This document shows, in pieces, positions 22,262 through 32,961 of a DNA stretch of 64,000 nucleotides. The DNA lies in assembly GCA_918026815.1 (NCBI GenBank), contig CAKJVC010000182.1:372001-436000 (forward strand). The letters run 5' to 3'. The notes below the pieces were generated by a model. That model was not told where the DNA came from, ran no database searches, and was given only the letters and a program-made list of their open reading frames with translations. Numbering within the stretch: the stretch's first letter is position 1; each line of letters opens with the position of its first letter. A program made the translations under genes and the position numbers. Source of the DNA: Chalara sp. BL73. Taxonomy: Eukaryota; Ascomycota; Leotiomycetes; Helotiales.

Positions 22262-24631
22262 ATGGGTTTCTCAAGACCATTACCGCGCACCAACAAGGAA
22301 GAGGAAGCTATGTCCTTATTCTTCGACTTCAACACGGCGCCTTCCGGAGAACCTCAAACGTCAGTCTCATCTGAGCCGAACTCATCAACAGAAAGCCGTG
22401 AGTCCACACCACGGCCAGGCGGAATACGAGTTTCGCTGGCATGCATACCGGTCGGTGTATTCTCCAGAGATCGGAAGCCTTTTAACTGATGAGCTGAGTA
22501 GTGTCGAAGCCGCCACGTGAAGTGTGGCGCTGAAATGCCGAACTGTGGTCGCTGCGTTCAAGACGACAAGCCATGCTTCTATGCCAAGTCCAGAAGAGGG
22601 ATGAGGGACAGAAACGCCCCTCGAAAGAGGGCAAACATGAAAGAAACCACAAGAGTGAATCCGATTCCCGGTGGCCATAACATATATAGCAATAACTCTC
22701 TGGCCTATCCTTCTCATAATTCTAGCGAGTCATACTCGCGGCCATCTTCTGAAGCATCGGCGAGTCCGGAAAGTTCCTCGTCAAGATTGAGCGGAAGACA
22801 AGGAAATCCCAAACATCTTTTAGATCTTTACTATAAGTAAGTCCCAAATTATGCTTCCTTGATGTTTTCTATTTTCGATGGGCCGATCTAGATGCGAAGT
22901 AGCGTGCAGCTTATATTATTGATTTGACACCATGAATTGGTTATGGAGAGTCGAAATGAGATGAAGATAGAGAGAAAGCTATGAAGAACAACAGTTAACT
23001 TAACTTTAGTTACTTCCATAAAGCCCATCCCTTCGTCCTACCTCGTTACTGTTTTCTTGCTCGCCTAGATACCGATTCCGAATCCCTCAAATATCTCCTA
23101 CCTGTAATGCAGTATATTGGATCTCTCTACGCGCCAGATATTTTATCTTTTGATTTGCGCGAAACGGCGTTAAACCAATTAGATATGCCTGGCTTGCCTC
23201 CAAACGGCTTTACCGTCCTTGCTTTGTTGTTAATGGGTATCGCGTTACACTCAGAGGACGAGTTCGGGCAAGGCCGTTCACTCTTAGACCGAGGGATATA
23301 TACGGCGCTCGAGATTCGGATGAACTCAAGGACATTCGCCAATATGGAGAGAGACCCTGTCTTGGCAGAGAGTTGGAGAAGGACGTATTGGGGCCTTTAT
23401 ATCACTGATGCGATGATTTCTGGAATTACACGTTCGCCTAACTTTATGTAAGTACCAGAGCCATAATCAAATAACCAGATCACACTTGGGCACATACTCA
23501 CAAACCTATAGATTACATTCTATCGAGTCCAATGTCGAGCTTCCTTGCGAGGAGTATGACTATGATGGAATTATACCTCATCCACATACTCTCTCTGAGT
23601 ACGAGACTAGAGATTTTGAAGACGACGAACCTGTTTTCTCATCCTTCACCTATTTGATCGACATCTGCCGTATATCTGGCACCATCCTTGGTCTGCAGAA
23701 TCTAGGTATCAAGGACCTTGAACCAGCAGTCGCAAATGCTGACGCCATGCTGGTGAACTGGAAGCTGCATTTACCGCGAGAAAAGCAAGGCGTCGTAGAC
23801 AAGAATGAGGACGTGGATGAGGTATTGTTTCAGGCGCATAATATTTTGCAATGGTAAGGGCCCAAAGCTCCCCTATTTAGGCCTGAGAACTTTCCGGCAT
23901 TCCGCTACATCAAATCGTGGTTTCGTTTCTTCCACAGCGACGTGCTGACCAATTTCAGGTTGATGGTGCTCATCCACCGTCCGCTATCCAGGCTCTATCA
24001 CTCTCCGATCGAGTCCATCTCCTCGTCCGCTCCTCCATTCCCGTCTCATGAGATCAACAACAAAAACCGTTCTTTATGGCTGCATACAAAAAAGTGTCTC
24101 GAGGCCGGCGAGATTGCCGTGAATCTATACACACTCCCCATACCCATCCTTCAACACTCTCCCCTAGGCATCCACGGGGTTGCCTTGTCAACGCTCGCGA
24201 ATCTATCTGCGTGTGCATACGTCCTGCACGGAGCTGAATGGCACCGCACGCGAGATCGGATACGGCTCGGCCTAGGAGGTTTGAAGAAAATGGGTGAGGT
24301 GTGGGCAACATCTCGACGGACGGAGCGAGAAACGAAGAGGATAGTGAGAGGTGTATTTAGCCTACCACCACCAGGAGAGATGGAAGGGCATGGCACCGTG
24401 CCAGCGAATGGGCAAAATTTGTTGCAGACTATGAGTAGTGATCAGAGTTATGGCTTTGGCATGTTGCCAGATCATAGTCAGAGCCAAGGGCAGATAGGAT
24501 TAACGATGTACGATACCCTTGAGTCCATGAATAATCACTTAGATGGAGGTATAGGCGGCGGGCCTGGTGGAATGAATATTGACTATTTGTCCATGTTGGA
24601 GAACCCGCAGTCGATAGGCAATATACAATAA
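22262..24631 (+). CDS. Zn2Cys6 fungal-specific transcription factor
   Basis: Five exons: 22262-22450, 22502-22836, 23010-23447, 23512-23853 and 23959-24631, about 658 residues. The zinc binuclear cluster is reconstituted across the first intron: ACIP joins CRSRHVKCGAEMPNCGRC, followed by VQDDKPC, giving the canonical six-Cys spacing. A basic linker follows (RRGMRDRNAPRKRANMK), then a disordered Ser-rich region. The fungal-specific regulatory domain contains the usual ESWRRTYWGLYITDAM block. The Gly/Met-rich C-terminus may be an activation region. The first donor is GTCGGT, weaker than its neighbours, but only this join restores Cys2 and the frame. The start is uncertain: the frame is open back to 22094, and I chose the ATG at 22262. 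No biosynthetic genes lie next to it, so its targets cannot be guessed. Confidence 0.88.
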
Positions 24632-25380
24632 AATTTTCGGTTGGGAATATAAATCCGGTATTTGGACATGACCGAATTGCAGCATTCGATGGCGTTAACA
24701 TAACAGGGCATCTTTGGCAGGCGTAAGCGTAATGCCTACACGAATATGAAGAAATGATACTCAACATTTTGGTCCATCCTGTCTCCCATGTGATTCCAAT
24801 ATCCAAGCCTTGCTGTCAAAGATAGAAATAGAATGCGTGAGTAATTAACCAATTATGAACTTCAAGTAAATCCGTAGCTGGCTTCATGGTCAAGAGAATT
24901 GCCATGAAGTTCAATCAGCAAAAGCAGTTGAGAAGGACATAGCATATTGAAATACACCAGCATCACCAAACAGAAAAGAAGACAAAAAATCAGCATGGCC
25001 TTGCAGCCGCATATATGTACATTCTACAAAGCCTCCACCATATGACCTTTTTCAGCAACAACAACCGACAAACTAACCATCCACATCCGAGGCTCCAACT
25101 GTCTGAGACTTATTAAGCCCTCACTTCGCCTTTTCCCAGCAAGCACTCAAAACAGTAAAGCCAACATCCAATCAAATTTCTCGAGTCGTATGGTATACGC
25201 GCAACAAACAAAGTGGTTGCCCGAAAATACGGGACGCGATTGGTTGCGGCGTACGATCTAGATACCCGATACCCGAAAATCAACCGCAGAGTAGCAATAG
25301 CCGAAAAAAGCATATGCATCATCGGCTTAACTCCCAATCAAATGCATCTCAGATAGGATTGAGGGGGTACCGGAAGGTAT
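24632..25380. other. Intergenic, no gene seen
   Basis: Downstream flank of the transcription factor gene. A minus-strand open frame at 25113-25337 shows no motif and would lie in the 3' region of the candidate peptide gene described next. Confidence 0.45.
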
Positions 25381-25440
25381 TTAAGCCGCCTTGACTTTAG
25401 GGGTGCGAGTTGCGAGGTGAGGCTCTCGCTGGTTAGACAT
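25381..25440 (-). CDS. Candidate 19-residue peptide
   Basis: A short minus-strand frame from ATG at 25440 to TAA at 25381 encodes a basic peptide beginning MSNQREPHLATRTP and ending KVKAA. The start context is good for fungi (CATCACC before ATG), and a TATA box lies about 50 bases upstream. I recognise no family. With so few codons, chance is a real alternative, as is a short first exon or an upstream reading frame of a longer transcript. Confidence 0.3.
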   Translation of the reverse strand: MSNQREPHLATRTPKVKAA

Positions 25441-25487
25441 GGTGATGGTGGGATGTTAGAGATCGCTTATTAATAAGACGGCGCATC

Positions 25488-25494
25488 TTTTATA
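25488..25494 (-). promoter_or_regulatory. TATA box upstream of the candidate peptide
   Basis: The minus strand reads TATAAAA here, followed by G, 48 bases upstream of the ATG at 25440. A second TATAAAT lies farther upstream near 25540. Together they suggest a real transcription start in an otherwise empty region. Confidence 0.4.
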
Positions 25495-26736
25495 CGTGTG
25501 TTATACGTAAGAAAAAGTTGAGGCACCTGCTACGAAATTTATAGGGCACCGCAATGTGTTTTGGGGACCTGAAGAGGAAAGAACATTGCTCCTTCAAAGG
25601 GGCCTAAATGTGGGCACTGCAAAATCCGCCCCATTCGACCCATTCTGGTAGACCAGGAATTTGCATGCAGCGTATTGCAAAGTGCGAATCGAATCTCCGA
25701 GTAGACTTATTAGTCATTATGGTGCTTGCATGTTAAGCTCCCCCCCGTAAATATTATTCGGTGAACCCACGTGTTTCGTCCTTTTATCGCACGCTGCAAA
25801 GAATAGATGCTGCTGTAAGCTGCAGAGTTCGGCGAATGCAGGTCATCGGGCATTAGATCCATAAAAGAGCATTATGTGACACGGGATGTTATAGTAAGAA
25901 TTAAGAGAATAGGGGTGGGACTTGACAAATTCCCCTGGGACTTCACAAATCTTGGCAATATCCACACTGTCAAGATGTAGAGATATCACGCTTGACTGAC
26001 CAACATTGAGCTTCGTGACTATGGTTGAACCACTCTACGTATGAGAGATTAATGAACAGTGAGTTTGACACCAAGTTTGAAAGTAGCCTCTGCATCAACA
26101 ATCGAACATGTGTGAAGCAAAGCATATCAATGAACACAAAAAGTCTCAAAGATAAGAATTCTTATGGAGCTACTCTGAAACACAGGATCTCCTCTTACAC
26201 TCCTACAGCAACCGACGCTGTGTCTGATATGTCGTTATATTCGCAAGGAAATCCCTGCGTTGAAGCTCTCCGGTGCCTGCCTGCTTGTAGCAGAGAAGAA
26301 ATAAAGATGTTACGAGCCTGAGCAACGTTTTTGGGTGTGTTTCGGTGTGTGCATTGTGTGTTTGACTGCGTCCGGCGAGCAAAGACGACGTTATGAGACG
26401 TAAGGGAAAAGAGCAATATATGGCTCGATTGTGGTCTGAGATGAGCGCGTGGCGTATCGAAGGAAGACCTTTGATGATGCCGTAGTATCGGCTTAGTTCC
26501 TGTCTTACAATTATGAAGAGATGTATAGCACCGTTATTATTAATTAAATTGGACGTGTCGAGCAATGGTTTTGGGGGCCAAGGGAGACCATGGAAATTGT
26601 TGGTACTCGGTCAAGAGTTGGGTATTGTTCAGAAAGCTGCAAAGACCTTGCCCATATATCTCACTGGTCACGAAAGAAGTTCCGCGAAACTCTTAATACA
26701 AGGCAGCGAGTGCGGATAGCGATGGTCCTAACCAGG
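25495..26736. other. Gene-poor region
   Basis: No gene supported. Short open frames on both strands around 26025-26700 have no motifs and no splice partners. The right end contains the 3' flank of the oxidoreductase gene. Confidence 0.45.
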
Positions 26737-28204
26737 TTATGAAATTGAGAGGACAACTTTGCCACGAATCCGAGCACTCTCGATCAGTGATACAGCACGT
26801 TTCCAAGAGTCGGGGGAGGAAGAAAGGGCAGACGGTATGACCTCCTGGATTTCAACGTGTATTTGTCCTCGCTCGGCCAAATTTGATATCTGGGTTAAAA
26901 ATTTAGGATCTGTAGATAGCGAACTAAATACAAAAACACAAGATTAGCGGAAAAGGCACATAAGAGACCAAATGCATGGATAGTTTGTAGTGTTAGTTAG
27001 TAGGCATGACTTACACACAGGCATATCGGGGGCCCCATATCCAGCCTTTAATATAACGAATGACCTGTGCAGGGCTGGTCAAATAAGTTATAGGTCCTCC
27101 AAACTTCTTTACATCTTTTCTATCACCAACGATGGTTACATAGCCGCCTTTGGGATTAAGAAGTTGTACGTAAGCATTAGACTCAAAAAAATCAGTTCCC
27201 CCTACACAATCAACAATCAAATCGTATTTTCCAGTGGAGGCTTGATTAGAGAGAAGATACTTGACCACATCCCGAGATGTATAGTCAATCACTTCATCTG
27301 CACCCAGTTCTTTGACATAGTCAGCATTCTTAGCAGAGCATATCGCGGTCACATGACAGCCGTATGCAACCTTGGCAACTGTATAATTATTAGCTCATAG
27401 GCAGCTTGAATAATTAATAAGGGCTTTATTTTAGATTGCTCGCCTCTGGAGATTATGTTGCAACCAGCGCCGTACAGAAACAAAGAAAGAAACTCACGTT
27501 GTGTAATCCAAGAACCCGTTCCACCAGAAGCGCCTCGTACAGCGACCTTGCGCTGGTTCGAAGTAGATAGTGGGAGCCAACCCAGACATGAATAAGCAGT
27601 CAGTCCGACCAAAGGTATAGAGGCTGCGGCTTCATGTGTAAGAGCTGCGGGTTTCTTGGCCACCGGCGTCTTGGAGGGGTCTAGATGTATGAACTCGCTG
27701 AAAGTCCTGGAAAAGTCTCAGAATCAGTGTCTTTAGAGGCTCGACAGCCCTAGAAAAAGGAGCAATCGTTTGAATTTGCCTTGGGATCTCGAATGCTACT
27801 CAGAAAACCCGTAAAGCATGTGTGAGTGAGGGATTGAAAGCAATTAGAACAGACCCTTGGCCAAACTGCTTAGAAGTTAGCATGGCGTAACGAGCTAGAA
27901 GCAGGAGCGTACAGACAACTTCAAATAGCAAGCCATAAACATCATCTCCTTCGGTAAAGCTTTTAACGTCTTGACCAACTGAGACTACTGTTCCGGAGAA
28001 GTCCTTTCCCATGCCTTTGGAGCCGGCAACGACGGCCACAACTCCAGCTCTCCATAGTTGGATGTCCACAGGGTTAATTGATGCTGCGTGTACTCGAACT
28101 AATATTTCATTTGCTGGAAGCTGAGGGATGTCCTCTTCCAAGACTTGCAAGGAGCCACCTATGCCAGAGTATCGTAGTGCTTTTGTCACGACTGGTAGCG
28201 TCAT
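26737..28204 (-). CDS. MDR-type zinc-independent quinone oxidoreductase-like protein
   Basis: Five exons on the minus strand: 28204-27917, 27865-27855 (11 bases), 27706-27498, 27378-27015 and 26923-26737, about 352 residues. It belongs to the medium-chain dehydrogenase superfamily, quinone oxidoreductase/RTN4IP1-like branch. It has an N-terminal GroES-like fold (ILVRVHAASINPVDIQLWRAG, DFSGTVVSVG) and a Rossmann cofactor site (VAVRGASGGTGSWITQLAK). The HVTAICSAKNADYVKELGAD and EVIDYTSRDVV blocks, and the C-terminal IESARIRGKVVLSIS, are typical of NADPH-dependent members. No catalytic zinc Cys is evident. The microexon TTTGGCCAAGG restores the conserved FGQGTFSEF and the frame; without it exons 1 and 3 do not join. 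The first donor could be 27920 or 27917. An alternative ATG lies at 28261. Substrate unknown. Confidence 0.86.
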
Positions 28205-28761
28205 TCTCCCAGAGTTGGTGCTTGGCAATGGGTTTAATTTGATAATAAGTGTTGTGGTCAATCTCGGCCTTTTCTTGTTTTAGATATATAACGTAGAGAG
28301 GTCCAGAGCGCACAGTTGATGCTCGAAGTAATGTTGTAAATAATCTTCCCAGTCGAGTGTAATGACTTCATAAGTCTAGATACTAGTTCTAAATTCACGT
28401 GACATTCATTCCCTTAAACAGAAGTGGGGACTCTACTTACAATATAATAAAACAGTTTAATCTTTGCCCAAGGATGGCAACTCTGTAAATAGGAAGTTTT
28501 TGAAAAACATTTGAACATGAGGTAGAAGCCTTAATTCACACATAGTAAAGAACTGTTCCCTCTGATTCTGTGTGTTCTTCGCTCAGCAGGGTGCAAATAG
28601 AAGCGGGGGTGTGCCTTGAGAGATTAATAGGCTGAGTCTGTGTATATCAACACAACTAAGTATTTATAGATACGCATACAGCCTTCCCCTCCATACAGCC
28701 TCGTCTGAAATTTGTATCAACACCAGAGACTGAACTCTGTTGCAGCGTGCAACTTTTGACC
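28205..28761. promoter_or_regulatory. Intergenic region between divergent oxidoreductase and kap120
   Basis: About 557 bases between two start codons on opposite strands. No specific motif is recognised and no other gene is seen; its promoter role is inferred from gene orientation. Confidence 0.4.
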
Positions 28762-31700
28762 ATGAACTTCTCAATAGAGGTGCCTGGAGAGGCAAACCCT
28801 CTTACGTCACAGCAGGTCTACCTAGCTCTGCAATCAGCCAGCTCCTCTCAGATGGTGAGCATACAAACTGGTACACAGCAGCTTCAGACATGGGAAACAC
28901 AGCAAGGTTACTACTCAACCCTACAGGTATGTTCAAATCTTTTGCATAGTCACTTGCTAAGGAGGTTGTCGTGGGCTAAAGCCTCAAGTTCTCGAAACAT
29001 TCTACTTTTAGTTGTCAGATCAAAGTAGACTGACGCAAAGTCATACATTTGATTGTATAGGCCAGAACGCTGACAGGTTAACAGGCAGTCTATCTTGACA
29101 AAACTCTTCCTACTGAAATACGATATCAAGCAATCATACAACTGAAGAATGGAATTGACAAGTATTGGAGGAAAACGGCTACAAATGCCATTGTGCCAGA
29201 CGAGAAAGCGAAGATTCGACACCACCTACTGGAGGGTGGGCTGCGAGAAGCTGACACCAGACTCGCCCTGCAAAACTCGCTGCTGGTTGCAAAGGTAGTC
29301 AGAATTGATTACCCAAACGACTGGCCCGATATCATTACTAACCTGATTGCGATTCTACGTAATGCAAACGAAACTGATCAGAGGGTTTTACGACGAGGCC
29401 AACAAATTCTGCTTCAAGTAGTGAAGGAATTAGCCACTGCAAGGCTCAGAAAGTCCCAGACGAGCTTGCAAGCCGTTACGTCAGAGCTTGTATTCCTATT
29501 GGAGGACATTTACAATAAGAAAGTCAAGTTTTGGTCAGATTTCTTAGCTGGTAATGGAGACGACGAACAAGGTGCTATGGATGCTATGGAAAATAGTCTA
29601 GCTGCTCTAAAGACCTTTCGTAGATTGCTGATTGTTGGATATGAATACCCCAGCCATGACAAGCAGGTCCAAACAATCTGGAGTAGCTCGCAAGTCTTCC
29701 TGTCTCAGCTTCTTTCCATGTTGACCGCAGAACCACCCCTTCTAGTCGTAAGTACAATCACCAGGCAGTTAATTCCCTTATGCTGTTCAGTAAAGAGACT
29801 TGCCACACCAATTGCTAACTGTCGCAATTATAGTCTCCTGCAAAAGATCTGGTTGCAAAACATGTCCTTCAACTATCCAAATTGCATGTCGAAATGGCAA
29901 CGGTGCATCCTACATCCTTTGCGCTTCTTCCTAACACTCTTGATTTAGTCCGTTCATATTGGGGTCTTATTTCTATGTACGGAGATACATATGGTTCAGC
30001 TACCCAAGACTTTAGTTCCAAGGCTCTAGGGCAAGATGATCATACCAAAAGTGAAAAACCGGTTTTAGAGGAGCTCAGCCTCAAGGGCCTCTTACTTTTA
30101 CGTGCTGGGCTGAAGATGGTTTTTGACAAAACGTACTCATTTAAATACAAATCACCTGAGGCAAAGGAGGAGCAGAATCAAGCGAAAGAATTTATCAAGT
30201 CGCAACTTCTCACAAATGAGTTAGTTTCCCAGATCGCGAACGTGATTGTTACAAAATTCTTTGTTTTCCGGCAGGTGGATCTCGCAGCCTGGGAAGAAGA
30301 CGAAGATGAATGGGAGATTCGAGAGGAGGGCGGAAGCAATACGTGGGAATTTGAGATCCGGCCATGTGCTGAAAAGCTATTCATGGATCTAGTCGTTAAC
30401 TTCAAAGATCTCCTAGTTGAGCCGTTGCTATCATTCTTCCAATCTGTTGCAGGAACAGATCAGAGCTCAGTAGCGACCAAAGATGCAGTCTATACAGCCA
30501 TGGGTCTCTCGGCACCCGTTGTGAACACAAGTACGTGGATGCTTGCGTCTCATCCTGAAGGTGCTTACTAATGTCATAGGCTTCGATTTTAATACTTTCC
30601 TGGCATCAACACTAGTGAAAGATGTTCAACAAACTGGAAACGGATGCAAGGTCCTCCGTCGAAGAGTCGCAATTCTTATTGGTCAGTGGGTCACCATTCA
30701 AATATCAGCTGAAAATCGACCTCTGGTATACCAAATATTTCAGCATCTCTTAAACAAAGATGATTTAACGAATGATCATGTCGTTCGTGTTACCGCGGCC
30801 CGGTGAGTGATACTTTTTGTAGCATGTCTTACCTTTTCACCCCCATGTGGAGCCTTATGCTTAATGATAATTTAGTAGAGTATTAGATATTTGTTTGATA
30901 AGAGACTTGCTAATTTTCTCTCATAATAGGCAATTCAAGGCAGTTGTTGACGACTTTGGATTCTCCGCCCAGTCGTTCTTACCATACGCACAGAATATCC
31001 TTAGTCTGATCATATCTTTGATACAGGTGAGTACCTCATTCTTGAGATATTGGTTTCGTAGCGGAAATACCCTAAACTCCGTAGAAATCACCAGTATGTT
31101 ATTGACACTTATCGCTAAACCAGGAAATCGAGCCTACGGAGACCAAGATGGCCATACTGGAAACCATCAGGATTACCGCAGTTCGTCTAGACAGTGATGT
31201 CTCACCATTTACAGATCAGATCATTTCTATTCTGCCAGGTCTATGGGACGCGTCCGGCGAAGAACATCTCCTGAAGCAGGCAGTTTTGACACTGCTGTCT
31301 ACTTTGGTTGTCTCCATGCAAGGTCAATCGCACCGAGTAAGTATTTAGATTTATCGTTTTTAAGTGTCTTGTTTGTTCTCTTTCAACCTAACTAACTCGA
31401 AATTTAGTACCAGGGATTGGTCATACCACTCATTAAAGGCGCCGTTGAGCCAGGGTCAGAGGTACGCATTATGTCTTAATGAATAATGGTAAGTGCAGCC
31501 GGAAACTATACTGACTTAATGATATTTAGATGCAAGTATATCTCTTGGATGAGGCACTTGACCTATGGTCAACTATTCTAGCTCAGTCTGTCGCACCAGT
31601 CTCACGCGAACTGCTTGAGCTCATCGAGTATGCATTCCCACTGCTTGAGATTGGTTCAGACAATCTTCGAGTTGTCCTAAGTATAATGGACTCATATGTT

Positions 31701-32635
31701 CTACTTGCACCAGAGGCTCTACTTGGAGATGCTGTTAGGCTACGGATCCTGGCCGCCATGGCCAATCTCCTCGGCGTCTCTAAGAGAGATCTCGCAGGCT
31801 TGGTCACCATTATTGTTGAGCGCATGATTCGAGCCGCTGAGGCACTTGGTGGCTCAGGTGGCGCCACCCAGATCGCGAAGGATCTGCATGAATGTGGTTA
31901 CTTGGGAAAGATCTTTGATGGTCTTCACGATTCATGGTCTGCCAACCAAACTACTGGTCCCGATCGCAGGCACCCTAAAGTCGATGATGTTGTACGAACC
32001 GATTACTTCACAATTCTTGCTCGCATTACAATGGCTGATCCATCCGTCTTTGTAACCATCATGTCATCCTTTGGTAATGTGGAGCAGGTTTGGGAATGGT
32101 TGGGCACTGAATGGTTTCGTCACTTTGACAGCATGGCTAACATTGAACGACAAAAGCTCTCCTGTCTTGCATTGACAAGAGTCTTAGAGCTACCGCCGCC
32201 GATGTTGAACCTGACTCTTGATAAATTGCAAGACTACTTCACGATGTGGACCCAGGTTGTTGAAGAGATGATATCAGGCCGGGACGATAATGGGGATAAT
32301 CTCATCTGGCTCACCAATGAAGGGCATGAATACGAAGCCCCAGAGGATGTTAGGAAAAGACTAGAAAGTGGTCGTGATCCCGTCCACACACTTCACACCT
32401 TTCAGTTTGTGAAGCAACATCTTGAAGGATTGGTCACAGCTGCAGGTTAGTCATCCGTTCTATTTTGATGAGTTCGATAGCTTCAGAATTTGTGATATCC
32501 TTCACACCTGGAACAAGAGGCTAACTTCAACATTTAGGCGGAGAAGCTGCTTTCCAGAATACATGGATGATAAATGTTGACAAAGAAGTGATCAACAGCT
32601 TCCAGCAGCTCGGTGTGGTAAGAGACATGAATTAG
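28762..32635 (+). CDS. kap120: Importin-beta family karyopherin Kap120 / importin-11
   Basis: Nine exons: 28762-28926, 29085-29747, 29834-30530, 30580-30802, 30930-31026, 31124-31336, 31408-31461, 31530-32445 and 32538-32635, 1041 residues (yeast Kap120 is 1032). Kap120/importin-11 is a HEAT-repeat nuclear import receptor; yeast cargo includes ribosome biogenesis factors. The N-terminal importin domain is visible: QQVYLALQSASSS, then QLQTWETQQGYYS, then AIIQLKNGIDKYWRK after the first intron, then WPDIITNLIAILRN. Helical repeats run to the end. An acidic insert (WEEDEDEWEIREEGG) at about residue 450 fits the Kap120 subfamily. All internal introns have GT..AG ends and preserve frame. The ATG at 28762 gives the conserved N-terminus. 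Confidence 0.93.
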
Positions 32636-32961
32636 CATAGACTACATTGATGATGGTTGCATGATGAGTAATGTAGTGTAAATAGACGCAAGATACCCTT
32701 CAGGTTAGAACATGGATCATACCGCACGTCCCACCATTTCAAATAACTCCGGCTTATATCATAAAACCTTGTCAATCTGTATGATCCAACGACGTGCTTC
32801 GCAGCGAATGCCAGCTGTCCGCCGAATAAGTATTCTAGTCAGTTGACTTAACACATTTCACGCTAAATAGTAATGCAGTAAGTATAACAATCGAATATCG
32901 AGACTTCCTAAATGCAACTAAATTTATATTAATAAGCTCAATATTATGGTATACCTCTCTT
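32636..32961. other. Convergent 3' gap
   Basis: About 325 bases between the stop codons of kap120 and the GPI-type protein gene. Nothing coding is seen; both 3' UTRs must lie here. Confidence 0.5.
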
